Shown here in pieces: positions 41,088 through 50,256 of a DNA stretch of 64,000 nucleotides (its first letter is position 1; every line of letters starts with the position of its first letter). Under the pieces are notes generated by a model, which had not been told where the DNA came from, did not search any database, and worked only from the letters and a program-made list of their open reading frames with translations. Where the stretch lies: positions 62,001 to 126,000 of the forward strand of contig CAITIQ010000444.1 in the NCBI GenBank assembly GCA_903892415.1. Reading direction: 5' to 3'. This DNA is from an uncultured delta proteobacterium (GTDB lineage: Bacteria > Myxococcota_A > Polyangia > Polyangiales > Polyangiaceae). Both the position numbers and the translations under genes were made by a program.

Positions 41088-44000
41088 GTGCTCTGGGTCC
41101 TTCTTGCAGTGGTTCTGGTTGGAATCGTCTGGGCGCTGAAGCTCGTCATCGGCTTCGGGACAGCAATGGCTTTCTTTCTAAGCTTTTGCGTCTTAGCGCT
41201 CTTCGGGCTCGCCTATCTCGTGCGTTGGTTGCTCGCCCGTCGAGCGGCCTCGAAGCTCGAGTCGGCGCTGGCGCAACAAGGGGCGCAGCAAGCGAACAAC
41301 GCTCGCCCCGAGCGCCGGGCCGAGATTCAGGAGCTGCAGAAGCAGCTGCAGGCCGGCATCGCGGCGATCAAGACCTCCAAGCTCGGCCGGGGCGGCAAGC
41401 GAGGAGCGGCCGCCCTCTACTCGATGCCTTGGTACATGATCGTCGGGCCGCCGGGCGCCGGGAAGACCACCGCCCTCAAACACTCCGGCATGGTCTTCCC
41501 ATACGGCGGCGGCGGTGGCGGTGGCGTGCGCGGCGTCGGTGGAACGCGCAACTGCGATTGGTGGTTCACCAACGAGGCCATCCTGCTCGACACCGCCGGC
41601 CGCTACACGACCGAGAACGACGACCGCGATGAGTGGCTCAGCTTCCTAGCCTTCCTCAAGAAGTACCGGCCGAATCGCCCGATCAACGGCGTGATTGTGG
41701 CCATCAGCATCGCCGAGCTGCTCGACGCGAATGAGCAGCAGATCGAGAGCATCGGTAAGAAGCTGCGTGCGCGCGTGGACGAGGTGATGACCCAGCTGCA
41801 TATGGTGGTGCCGGTCTACATGCTGTTCACGAAGATCGATCTCGTGGCCGGCTTCGCTGAGTTTTTCGGCGATCTCAAGAAGAGCGACCGCGCCCAATGT
41901 TGGGGCTCGACGCTCAAGCTCGACCTGCCCAAGACCGAGCCGGGCAAAGTGTTCGACGGTGAGTTCGAAGTGCTGGTGCGACAACTTCACGCGCGCGCGC
42001 TCAAGCGCTGCGTGATGGAGCGAAGCCGCGAGGCCCGCGAGAAGCTCTACCAATTCCCGCTCGAGTTCGCCGGTCTGAAGAAGAACCTGGCCGAACTGAT
42101 GGCGGTGACCTTCCAGCCCAACGCCTTCCAAGGCACGCCAATCTTCCGCGGCTTCTACTTCACCAGTGGCACGCAAGAGGGCCGGCCGATGGATCGCGTG
42201 CTCGGCCGCATGAGCGCGGCGATGGGCATCCGCCACGGGGACCAACAACAGACCCCGCAGGGCGCCATCGAGTCGAAGAGCTACTTCCTCCACGACGTGT
42301 TCATGAACATCATCTTCCCGGACGGTGACATCGCCGCCCGCAGCGCGATCGAAGAGAAGCGCCAGATGTTCATGAAGGTGGTGATCGCCGCGTGCACCAC
42401 TGGTTTGGCCGCGCTTTTGGCGCTGCCGGCCTTCAAGTCGTACATGAACAACAAGGACTTCCTCAAGGAGTCGGAGCGCCGAGCAAAAGTCACGGCGGAG
42501 CTGCGCTGGGAGGACCAGAACGTTCCGCTCAGCAAGAAGTTCCCTTTGCTCAACCCGACGCGGGAGCACCTGCTCGAACACGACAAGTTCGAGGAGGAGG
42601 GCGTACCGGTCAGTATGGGCTGGTGGATGTTCGCCTCGGACAAGACCTATCGGCCGAAGCTCAAGGTGTACGCGGCACAGATGCAGCAAGGCTTTGTACT
42701 CCCGTGCAAGGCGCGCATGGAGGAGCGGCTCAAGACGGCCAACGGGGACCGCTATCTGCAAGATCGTACGGCGCTCAAGCAGTACCTGATGCTCGCCGAT
42801 CTGGAGCATCTCGACGTCGAGTGGGCCGCTGGTCGCTACACGCAGCTTTGGGCAGAGACACTGAAGGCGTCCTCCGACATCTCGCCGATCGAGTTGAAAG
42901 AGGCAGCAAAGCCGCACGTCCTCTACTACTTCGAACTGCTCAAGCGAAAGCGCATCACACCGATCGAGCTCGACAAGGATCTGATCGAACGGGTGCGCGG
43001 GGCGCTCAAGAACGTACCGGTGGATCGTCGCTACTACGATCTGATCGTCAACTCGCTGAGCGACGAGCGCATCGACGAGGCCGGTGAACCCGATATCGAC
43101 AACCTGGTCTTCCCGCCCGTTCAACTGCCGCGAATCTTCCCGGACAAGCCCGACGTTCGGAAGTACTTCCTCAGCAAGAGCTACGAGGCCAAGCAGGGCT
43201 ACAAGCAGGTGGACGGCCCCTACACCGAGAAGGGTCACTACGGCGTCGTCGAGCAGATCAAGGCGGCAGAAGGCCTACTCAAGGCAGAGGCTTGGGTCGT
43301 CCCGCTCGGACCTGAAGAAGAAGAGTCAAAGAACATCGCCAAACACGTGCTCAACGTGAAGACGCGCTACGAGGACCAATACATCGAGCAGTGGCTGGCC
43401 TTCTTCGCCGACATCAAGGTCAAGACGCCCACCAACGCAGATGAAGCGGTGGATATCTACCGCGTGCTCTCGACCTCGGAGTACCCCATGCGGCGGTTGC
43501 TCCAGACCTTGGAAGACCACACGCAGTGGAAGAACGCGAATCCGTTGGAAGGCAATGATGCGATCGCGCGCGAAGTGAACCGGCGCTTCAACAACCGCAT
43601 CAACATGTACACCCAGGGCATCATCGTCACCGTCGACCTCAAGGACATAAACAAGAAGATGGACAAGGTTCCAACCAAGTTCTTGAGCGCCACCAAGTTC
43701 GGCTTGGGCGTGAAGAACAACCCGAACCAGACCATGAACCCGAATCAGAACCGCGGTGACTCTCGCATCTTCGAGTACGCCGAGATGGTCAAGTCGCTCA
43801 AAGAGGAGGTGATCAAAGGCAAGAACACCGACCCGAGCTTTGACCTACGCAAGATGAACGATCAGCTGCAAGCCGCCCGGGACAAAGCCAACGCTCTGCT
43901 ACAGGGCTACGACAGCACCGCGATTCAAATGCTGCAGCCGCTGCTGCTGCAACCGCTCGACGTGGGCGTAAGAGCGACGCTTGGTCAGGGCGTGGACCCG

Positions 44001-44090
44001 ACCACGGTGAAGCCTGGTGATGCGCCGCCGCCAGGAAAGAAGCCGCCCTTCATGTGGACGCCGCCCAAGAATCCGCTCAAGGGCAAGTAG
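41088..44090 (+). CDS. tssM: TssM/IcmF-family type VI secretion membrane protein, orphan
   Basis: A 1000-residue IcmF/TssM homologue. Two N-terminal transmembrane helices (about 2-24 and 27-50), a cytoplasmic GTPase-like domain with Walker A GPPGAGKTT (about 121) and the family signature TRNCDWWFTNEAILLDTAGR, then a third helix (about 427-447) leading to a periplasmic region. Typical TssM proteins are longer, with a C-terminal TssJ-binding domain; here the last 30 residues are proline/lysine-rich, and I see no such domain. In type VI systems TssM joins TssL and TssJ in the envelope complex. No other T6SS gene is in the window. Confidence 0.9.
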   Translation: MLWVLLAVVLVGIVWALKLVIGFGTAMAFFLSFCVLALFGLAYLVRWLLARRAASKLESALAQQGAQQANNARPERRAEIQELQKQLQAGIAAIKTSKLGRGGKRGAAALYSMPWYMIVGPPGAGKTTALKHSGMVFPYGGGGGGGVRGVGGTRNCDWWFTNEAILLDTAGRYTTENDDRDEWLSFLAFLKKYRPNRPINGVIVAISIAELLDANEQQIESIGKKLRARVDEVMTQLHMVVPVYMLFTKIDLVAGFAEFFGDLKKSDRAQCWGSTLKLDLPKTEPGKVFDGEFEVLVRQLHARALKRCVMERSREAREKLYQFPLEFAGLKKNLAELMAVTFQPNAFQGTPIFRGFYFTSGTQEGRPMDRVLGRMSAAMGIRHGDQQQTPQGAIESKSYFLHDVFMNIIFPDGDIAARSAIEEKRQMFMKVVIAACTTGLAALLALPAFKSYMNNKDFLKESERRAKVTAELRWEDQNVPLSKKFPLLNPTREHLLEHDKFEEEGVPVSMGWWMFASDKTYRPKLKVYAAQMQQGFVLPCKARMEERLKTANGDRYLQDRTALKQYLMLADLEHLDVEWAAGRYTQLWAETLKASSDISPIELKEAAKPHVLYYFELLKRKRITPIELDKDLIERVRGALKNVPVDRRYYDLIVNSLSDERIDEAGEPDIDNLVFPPVQLPRIFPDKPDVRKYFLSKSYEAKQGYKQVDGPYTEKGHYGVVEQIKAAEGLLKAEAWVVPLGPEEEESKNIAKHVLNVKTRYEDQYIEQWLAFFADIKVKTPTNADEAVDIYRVLSTSEYPMRRLLQTLEDHTQWKNANPLEGNDAIAREVNRRFNNRINMYTQGIIVTVDLKDINKKMDKVPTKFLSATKFGLGVKNNPNQTMNPNQNRGDSRIFEYAEMVKSLKEEVIKGKNTDPSFDLRKMNDQLQAARDKANALLQGYDSTAIQMLQPLLLQPLDVGVRATLGQGVDPTTVKPGDAPPPGKKPPFMWTPPKNPLKGK

Positions 44091-44095
44091 GCCCG

Positions 44096-44596
44096 TTAGG
44101 GCGTGACGGCCGGCAGAAAGCGCTCAGCTTGGCCGGGCTGGAGTTCGAGCACGAGCTCCAGCGCGTCCTCTCCATCGGGGTAGTAGGCCTTACGCACGTT
44201 GAAGCAAAAGAAGCCGAGCCGCTCATACAAGCGGCGGGCGGCGAGGTTGCTCCGCCTCACCTCCAACAAGAACACGGACGCTCCACCCTCGCGCCCAAGA
44301 TTCTGCGCAGCGATCACCAAACGCGTTCCAACACCCGCGCCCGCGTGAGCCTGCACCACGACAACGCTGAGCAGGTGCAGCTCATCCGCGACGCGCAAGA
44401 AGCTCAGCAGGCCGATGGGCAGCTCGCCGCTCCAAGCGACTAGCACGCCACCACTGGCTCGACCGAGCTCATGCGCGAGCGAGAAGGCGTGGTCCCCGAG
44501 TGAGCTGCGCGCTTCGTGCTCCAGCGGTCCGCCCACGCGCAACAATTGCGAAGCCGCGTCACCGCTTGCGAGCGCGATCTGCAGCTCGTCTTTCAC
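44096..44596 (-). CDS. rimI: GNAT acetyltransferase, RimI-like
   Basis: A 166-residue GNAT enzyme. The acetyl-CoA motif (VVVQAHAGAGVGTRLV) and the RimI-like end (LLEVRRSNLAARRLYERLGF, then YYPDGEDALELVLEL) point to the enzyme that acetylates the N-terminal alanine of ribosomal protein S18. I chose the GTG at 44594-44596 because it overlaps the preceding stop as GTGA; the frame is open to an ATG at 44617. Last gene of the alr, vWA, rimI unit. Confidence 0.87.
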   Translation of the reverse strand: MKDELQIALASGDAASQLLRVGGPLEHEARSSLGDHAFSLAHELGRASGGVLVAWSGELPIGLLSFLRVADELHLLSVVVVQAHAGAGVGTRLVIAAQNLGREGGASVFLLEVRRSNLAARRLYERLGFFCFNVRKAYYPDGEDALELVLELQPGQAERFLPAVTP

Positions 44597-45678
44597 TTCG
44601 GAACGACGGTTGGACAACCTGAGAGCACCTGGATCTTCTCGACACGACCGCCCTTCACCTCAGAGCACGCGTCGCCCGAGAAGATCACCCCGAGATGCTC
44701 TTCGGTCTCCCACGACCAGCCGTTCTCCGGGTCGAAGGGAACCACCGCATCGTCGAAGTAGACGTTGGTCTTTTCGGGGACGGGCGGCGCCGTCTCGAGC
44801 GAGACTCGGCACTCGATCAGACCTGCGACGATGGTCTTGAAGACCTTGTTGATCTCATCCAACTCCGAAACTCGGTAGTACTTCGTCGGGCCCGTTTCCT
44901 GGGCAGTACCGCCATTGATAGCCGCCAAGTCGAGCACCGTCCCATAGGACTCGGTTCCGGGAATGCCAACAACGTACACGGGAATACCCGCATTCTTGAG
45001 CGCAGAGATCGCGTCGAACATCGCCAGGTGGTCTACGCAGTTCTCACCAAAGCCAGCACAACAGTTGCTGAGCGAGCAACAGTTCGCCTGGACGCACAAG
45101 TCTTCGATGTGGATCGTGCAGCTGCTGGCTTCACATTCGAGGTCTGGGTTGCAGTTGGGCGCTCCGTCCGTCAACAGCACGACCGCGGTTGGGCCCTTCT
45201 GATCGGCCAGTCGCTCTTTCACCACCTCCAGCGTGGAGGAGATCGGCGTACCGCCTTGCGGAAAGACGTTGATGGCGTTGACGAAGGCGTCCGGGTTGGC
45301 CGCGCCCGGCGGATAGACCTCGTCGCCGGCACCACACTGATCGGCTTTGCCGGGAAAGAGGGTAGCGCCTAGTCGAATCACGCTCTTGAGCGAGTCGACC
45401 ATATCAACAGCGCCCTGCCCCACCGCGATGTAGCGTGACTTGACGCCATTTCCATAGGTCGCCTGCATGCTGCCAGAAGCGTCGAGCACGAAGTAAACCA
45501 GCGGCTTGGTTTGAATTGGCGTGTGCGACTCATCCCCGCAGAAGGTCTCGCCCGGGTCGACGAAGCTCGCGCTCGACCCGGTGGGATCGGAGCCGCCATT
45601 GTTGCGACTGGAGCCGGAGTCCCGACCGTCGCCACAAGCGAAAAGAGAGAGCCCAAGCAAGGCGCTGACGAGCCGCAT
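44593..45678 (-). CDS. Lipoprotein with von Willebrand factor A domain
   Basis: A 361-residue lipoprotein (LFACGDG) with a Ser/Gly/Asn-rich linker and a vWA domain (about 60-270). The MIDAS motif is LDASGSM, followed by GGTPISSTL and LLTDGAP. A cysteine cluster (about 175-210, including NCCSLSNCC) interrupts the domain. Such proteins bind partners at the cell surface through a metal ion. TAGCCT (45685-45690) ends six bases before the ATG, inside the 12-base gap after alr. Confidence 0.92.
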   Translation of the reverse strand: MRLVSALLGLSLFACGDGRDSGSSRNNGGSDPTGSSASFVDPGETFCGDESHTPIQTKPLVYFVLDASGSMQATYGNGVKSRYIAVGQGAVDMVDSLKSVIRLGATLFPGKADQCGAGDEVYPPGAANPDAFVNAINVFPQGGTPISSTLEVVKERLADQKGPTAVVLLTDGAPNCNPDLECEASSCTIHIEDLCVQANCCSLSNCCAGFGENCVDHLAMFDAISALKNAGIPVYVVGIPGTESYGTVLDLAAINGGTAQETGPTKYYRVSELDEINKVFKTIVAGLIECRVSLETAPPVPEKTNVYFDDAVVPFDPENGWSWETEEHLGVIFSGDACSEVKGGRVEKIQVLSGCPTVVPK

Positions 45679-45690
45679 GCTCGAAGGCTA

Positions 45691-46914
45691 TCACGGCTCC
45701 CGGTAGAACCGAGGCACGCGACGGGAGATACTGGTAACGACCTCCCACGGAATCGTTCGCATGTGTTCAGCGATCTCCTCGGCGGTGATGCGCTCGTTCT
45801 CTTGGGCGCCGAGCACGACCACTTCATCGCCCAGCGCTGCACCCGGCACCTCGGTCACGTCGATGGTCGTTAGGTCCATCGAAACGATACCGACGATCGG
45901 CACGCGCTGTCCGCGCAGCAGCATGTGCCCGCGGTTCGACAAAGCGCGCGAAAGCCCATCGGCGTAGCCGATCGGCACGGTCGCAATCCTGCGCTCTCCA
46001 ACGGCTGTCCAGGTGTGGCCGTAGCCAACGCGATCGCCATCGGCGAGCGTGCGCATGGCTACGACCTCGGTGCGCACGCGCATGGTTGGACGCAGCTCGG
46101 GACCGGTGTCCCCCAAGGGGCACGGCTCAATGCCGTACAGCGCCAGGCCGATGCGCGTCGCGTCGAGACGCGCGTTCGGAAAGCGCAGCGCGCCAGCGCT
46201 ATTGGCGATGTGCAGCTGCTTGGGCTCGAGGCCGCGCGCAGCGAGGTCCTGCGCGACAGCGCGGAAGCGAGCGAGCTGGACCATGGCGCCGCTCGGGTCG
46301 GGATCATCGGCGGTGGCGAAGTGCGACATCAGCCCGCTGAGCGAGAGCCCCGGCGAGCCGACTACTTCATCGAAGAGCTCGCGTAGTTCACTTGGGGACG
46401 CGCCGAGGCGAGCCATGCCGGTGTCCACCTTGAGATGGAAGTTCACGCGCTCACCGGACGGCGAAAGCTCCGGTTGCGTACTCGCGATATGCCGCAATCG
46501 TTCGACTTGGCCGCGCTCGTAAAGCACCGGCGTCAGCCGGTGAGCGAGCGCGTCCTCGAGCCCGCGATGGTGCGGCCCGTAATAACCGCCCATCACGATG
46601 ATCGGCAGCTCGAGCCCAGCCTCACGTAGCTCCACGCCCTCCTCGAGCAGGGCGACGCACAAGCCATCGATCCCGGCGCGCTCGAGCGTGCGCGCGACCG
46701 CTGGCGCACCATGGCCGTAGGCATCGGCTTTGAGCACGCCCCACACCGCTGGGGACGGCCCCTGCTCCTGATGCAGCGCGTTCTTCACCACGCGCAGGTT
46801 GTGCCGCAGCGCCGTGAGGCTGATCTCCGCGCGCGTTGGCCGCACCGCATCGGCCGGGGCGGCGCGGCGCGGTTTCAAGACGCGGACTTCTTCTTCGATG
46901 GGTCGATCGGTCAT
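45691..46914 (-). CDS. alr: Alanine racemase
   Basis: A 407-residue PLP-dependent racemase that makes D-alanine for peptidoglycan. The PLP lysine is in GVLKADAYGHG, the catalytic tyrosine in RVGYGHTWT, and KVDTGMARLG and HIANSAGALR are present. An extra N-terminal stretch of about 25 residues precedes the fold. Heads a unit with the vWA lipoprotein and rimI. Confidence 0.96.
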   Translation of the reverse strand: MTDRPIEEEVRVLKPRRAAPADAVRPTRAEISLTALRHNLRVVKNALHQEQGPSPAVWGVLKADAYGHGAPAVARTLERAGIDGLCVALLEEGVELREAGLELPIIVMGGYYGPHHRGLEDALAHRLTPVLYERGQVERLRHIASTQPELSPSGERVNFHLKVDTGMARLGASPSELRELFDEVVGSPGLSLSGLMSHFATADDPDPSGAMVQLARFRAVAQDLAARGLEPKQLHIANSAGALRFPNARLDATRIGLALYGIEPCPLGDTGPELRPTMRVRTEVVAMRTLADGDRVGYGHTWTAVGERRIATVPIGYADGLSRALSNRGHMLLRGQRVPIVGIVSMDLTTIDVTEVPGAALGDEVVVLGAQENERITAEEIAEHMRTIPWEVVTSISRRVPRFYREP

Positions 46915-47011
46915 GACGGGAGGAGCCCGGAGGCTTGCTTACGATCAACGCCTGCGCGCGGGGAAGTCTTTCCGCCGGAGCCGGAAAGAGCAGACATGGA
47001 GAGGTTCCGCG

Positions 47012-47563
47012 TCAGCGTTCCACCGATTTTGCAGCGGGCGAGCACTTGGGCGTGCAGCGGCTGTGACGCTGCGAACAATAGCCCTCACAAACTGCGGAAG
47101 AACAGCCTCCGAGACAGGCCTCGAGCGCCTTGTCACAGCGCGTTTCACAAACGGAGCGTGCTGCTGGCTGCGCCACGACTGCCGCCGCCGAGGCTGTGGC
47201 TGCACCGGGGGTCGCCATCATCGGCATTGGGCTGAATACGCTGGTTGGTTCGGGCAGCGCGCCGCCGGGCGCCGAGCTGGCCGGAGCAACCGTGCTCGAG
47301 GAAGCTGCCTCCGGTCCAGCCCCTGGAACCAGCTGCCGTTTGGCGAATTGCACGCGATCTCGTGGTTGCCCTTCCGAGTAGTGCTGAGCCCACTCCTCCC
47401 AACACTTACGGCGCAGCTCCGGATCTACGCCATCGTGCCAATCGAGCGAGTAACAGCGCTCGAAGCGCACATCACTCTCGTAGGTCTTGCTGACGTTGGC
47501 ACCGCACCCGCAAAGAAGCGCCGTCGCGAGCAGCGTTGCTTGCCGAAGAAGGTTGCTAGCCAC
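47012..47563 (-). CDS. Cysteine-rich lipoprotein, unknown function
   Basis: A 183-residue lipoprotein (LLCGCG) with a soluble domain (ERCYSLDWHDGVDPELRRKC), a Ser/Ala/Pro linker of about 65 residues and a C-terminal 9-cysteine knot (CETRCDKALEACLGGCSS). GTG start; TAGCTT (47570-47575) ends six bases before it. The long opposite-strand ORF over this region is a shadow. Confidence 0.8.
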   Translation of the reverse strand: MASNLLRQATLLATALLCGCGANVSKTYESDVRFERCYSLDWHDGVDPELRRKCWEEWAQHYSEGQPRDRVQFAKRQLVPGAGPEAASSSTVAPASSAPGGALPEPTSVFSPMPMMATPGAATASAAAVVAQPAARSVCETRCDKALEACLGGCSSAVCEGYCSQRHSRCTPKCSPAAKSVER

Positions 47564-47618
47564 CCATCAAAGCTAGTCGCGAAACAGTGCCGCACGAAGG
47601 AGAATGGTAAAAGTGCGC

Positions 47619-49139
47619 ATGACTCGGACGACGCTGTGTCTAACGCTTGCTCTATTCGGGTGCGCCGCTGCCCCGCCGCTCGACACGCCGGGCAACGAGG
47701 CCACGGACGAGGCCGCCTTACCTCCCTCCGCTTTGCAACCGCTCGGCATCGTTGAAGCGGTCTCCGGCACGGCGCCCAACGCCGAGCGCGCTGTGCGCCA
47801 GGTCAGCAGCCAAGTGGCCGCATGCCTCAAGCCGGCGCTCGAACGCGAGCCATGGCTGCGAGGCGAGCTGGTGTTTCAACTGCACGGCGCCGAGCAAGCG
47901 AAGGCAACCTCGGTCAGCGGCGAGCTCGCTTCGCTAGCGGCTGCAAGCTGCGTGCATGCTGCGTTGAACCCAATCAACACCAGCCTCAACGGCCAAACGA
48001 TCGAGTACACGTTGCGCTTCGCAGGCGGCTACCAGCCCGCCGAGATCGAGCCGCGACGCAAACTTCGCCAACGCGCTGGGGCGGTTGCGTGGAGCGCGCA
48101 AAACGGCCGAATTCCGGCTGTCTGGGAAGGGATTTTGGGTGCAGCCAACGAGCAGCTGCGTCGCTGCGCGTTTGGCGCCGAACCCCAGCTCCAAGAGCCC
48201 GCGTGGGGCGTGCTTCGCGTGGGGGCGACAACAAGCTTCGGCTGGGGAACTCCTACGCCGAACGAGGCGCATGCGTGCATGCAACGCGTGCTCATGCGGC
48301 TGCAACTGGCACAGCCTCGCGATGGCGCGGAGCACGCGCTTAGTGTGCTGCTATTGCCCGAGCCCGAAGAGGTGGATGAAACGGAGCTGGCGGCTGTGCA
48401 AGCTTCGCCGCCGAGCCATGGCGGAATCACCTCCTTGCTGAACAGCGGCCAGGGCAGCTCGTTGCGCGGGATCGGCGTTGGCGGGCACGTGGCGAACCGA
48501 CTCCGACCGGAAGTTCCGATGCTGCGCATGGGCAAGCTGACCGTGAACGGAAAACTCGAGCCGGAGATCGTTCGGCGCATTGTGCGAAGAGAGTTTGGGC
48601 GGATCCGCTTGTGTTACGAGCTCGCGCTGAAGCAGAACCCAACGCTGGGCGGAACGGTCACGGTGAACTTTGTGATCAGGCCCAATGGCGAGGTCGGAAA
48701 GGTAACCTCGAGCAGTGAGTTGAAGCACGCCGAGACCGTCGCTTGCATCGAACGAACCTTTCGAGGGCTGAGCTTCCCTCAGCTCGAGGGCGGCCCGGTC
48801 ACCGTCGCGGCGCCGATCGAGTTGACGCCGGGCGCAGCGCCGTCAGCGTCCGCCCCGCAGAAGGTGGGCGGCAAGCTCGCGAGCGAACTCAGCATGGGCG
48901 AGCTGCGCGCGGCACTTTTTCAGAAGGCCGTGCCGTTCGTGATCGTTCCCGCGAGCGACGGCCGCGAGCCGCCCGCGCTGTTCGTGCGCGATCAGGACGA
49001 CCGGATGTTTGGCGTCTACTTCGCACAGCAGGGCGAGCTCGGCGAACACGGCGACGCCCTGTGCAGCGCCGGCAGCGAGCGACGTCTGGTGGTCAGCGGC
49101 ACAGGTTGCGACGCGATGCTGCAGGCGATGCTTGATTGA
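47619..49139 (+). CDS. Lipoprotein with AgmX/PglI C-terminal domain
   Basis: A 506-residue lipoprotein (LALFGCAAA). Residues about 40-290 form a poorly conserved region; about 305-405 is an AgmX/PglI domain (LTVNGKLEPEIVRRIVRRE, RIRLCYELALKQNP, conserved Cys in VACIERTF), clearly homologous to that at 3152-4084; about 85 residues follow, with SMGELRAALFQKAVPFVIV. Start: the ATG at 47619 has TAAAAG (47608-47613) five bases upstream; an in-frame GTG at 47613 has AAGGAG at a good distance, so either could be used. Confidence 0.85.
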   Translation: MTRTTLCLTLALFGCAAAPPLDTPGNEATDEAALPPSALQPLGIVEAVSGTAPNAERAVRQVSSQVAACLKPALEREPWLRGELVFQLHGAEQAKATSVSGELASLAAASCVHAALNPINTSLNGQTIEYTLRFAGGYQPAEIEPRRKLRQRAGAVAWSAQNGRIPAVWEGILGAANEQLRRCAFGAEPQLQEPAWGVLRVGATTSFGWGTPTPNEAHACMQRVLMRLQLAQPRDGAEHALSVLLLPEPEEVDETELAAVQASPPSHGGITSLLNSGQGSSLRGIGVGGHVANRLRPEVPMLRMGKLTVNGKLEPEIVRRIVRREFGRIRLCYELALKQNPTLGGTVTVNFVIRPNGEVGKVTSSSELKHAETVACIERTFRGLSFPQLEGGPVTVAAPIELTPGAAPSASAPQKVGGKLASELSMGELRAALFQKAVPFVIVPASDGREPPALFVRDQDDRMFGVYFAQQGELGEHGDALCSAGSERRLVVSGTGCDAMLQAMLD

Positions 49140-49201
49140 ACGCGGTCGCGGGGAGCGAGGGCGCGGGGAAGGCGGGAGCGGGGGATCGCCGCTCGGATTG
49201 G

Positions 49202-49230
49202 GCGTTTTGTTGAGAAACGCGCTCGATCGA
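49202..49230 (+). repeat. RAYT-flanking repeat, upstream copy
   Basis: GCGTTTTGTTGAGAAACGC at the start of this element, continuing into GCTCGATCGA, matches in inverted orientation the element at 50279-50307 (about 25 of 29 bases). It is followed by GGCGGCCACCATCC, similar to the GGCCGCCCATCC of the downstream side. Confidence 0.8.
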
Positions 49231-49344
49231 CCAGGGCGGCCACCATCCGAGTTTGGGCGGCCGCCGGGGTCGTTGAGCACTTCAGGCGGTTTTGCCACAT
49301 GATCGCGCTCGACGTCAGCGGCCCGGGGTTTGCTCCGGTCGCGT

Positions 49345-50256
49345 ATGCCGACGAGGTTCTTTCACCTGACCGCTCGTACGCACGTTGGCCTGACTCCGCT
49401 GAGCGCTCATATGGTGGCGCGCTGGCTGTGGCAGCGTTTGCGGCGCGTTTTCCCTGAGGCGCTGGGCGCCGTGATCATGCCGGATCACGTGCACATGATC
49501 GTTGCGAGCGATGAGCCGCACGCAGCGCGCGCGACGCTCGCTTTGATCGTGGGGAACCTCGCGCGCTCGGGCTTGGTGGAACGTCGCTTGTTGTGGGCGG
49601 TGCCAGCGCCGCAGGCCATCGCCGACCGCCAGAAGCTACTGCGTCAGTTGCGCTATGTGGCACTCAATCCGGTGCGTGCACAGCTCGTGGCCGATCCGCT
49701 TTCGTGGCCCTGGTCGACCCACCGCGACGTGCTCGGCGCCATCGCGGATCCGTGGGTGCGCGCCTCGAAGCTCGCGCCGTTAATCGCGCCCCCTACGTGG
49801 CAGCACGACTTTGCGGCGCTATCACCGCTACGTTTCCGCCGATCCGACGTGCAACCTCGAGGGTACCGCGCTCGGTCAACCAGCGACGACGGACAGCTCA
49901 GCGGCGTGCCGCTCGCGTGGCTAGCGGCAGCCGCGGCCTCCTGCCTTCGCGCCGAACCGCTCGCCGTGCAACGTCGCACGAAAGCGCGCGCGCTCTTTCT
50001 CGAGCTCGCGCGGCGAGCGGGCGCCCAGCCACGCCAGCTCGGCCCGCTGTGCGCGATCACGGCCAACGGCGTACACGCTCGTTGGACCTCACAAAGGGTG
50101 AGCAGCGCCCAGGTCGAGGCGGCCAAACGCTGTGCGCTCGATCCGCGGCTTCGGCTTTGGACCTGCGACGCAGCGAAGCGGCGTACCTCCAACCGGTCGC
50201 AGGACGCTGCCAACGCGGACGTGGAGGATGGGCCCTTCAATTGGACGTTTTGTTGA
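49345..50256 (+). CDS. REP-associated tyrosine transposase (RAYT, Y1 family)
   Basis: A 303-residue Y1/HUH nuclease. The HUH motif is MPDHVHMIV, and the catalytic tyrosine segment is LRQLRYVALNPVRAQLV, followed by WPWSTHRDVLG, all typical of RAYTs. Residues about 165-303 form an arginine-rich C-terminal extension with helical parts. RAYTs act on short repeats that flank them, which is exactly what is seen here (49202-49230 and 50243-50324); the last residues of the gene (FNWTFC) are encoded inside the repeat. The ATG 49345 start is preferred over the TTG at 49330. Confidence 0.9.
   Translation: MPTRFFHLTARTHVGLTPLSAHMVARWLWQRLRRVFPEALGAVIMPDHVHMIVASDEPHAARATLALIVGNLARSGLVERRLLWAVPAPQAIADRQKLLRQLRYVALNPVRAQLVADPLSWPWSTHRDVLGAIADPWVRASKLAPLIAPPTWQHDFAALSPLRFRRSDVQPRGYRARSTSDDGQLSGVPLAWLAAAAASCLRAEPLAVQRRTKARALFLELARRAGAQPRQLGPLCAITANGVHARWTSQRVSSAQVEAAKRCALDPRLRLWTCDAAKRRTSNRSQDAANADVEDGPFNWTFC

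Noticed and set aside
41646..43238. 530-residue open frame on the minus strand
   Set aside because: Antisense to the TssM core, rich in His/Leu/Arg as expected of a shadow in GC-rich coding DNA.
46799..47755. 318-residue plus-strand open frame
   Set aside because: Overlaps the end of alr and the whole Cys-rich lipoprotein gene; Arg/Ser/Thr-rich, without a start context.
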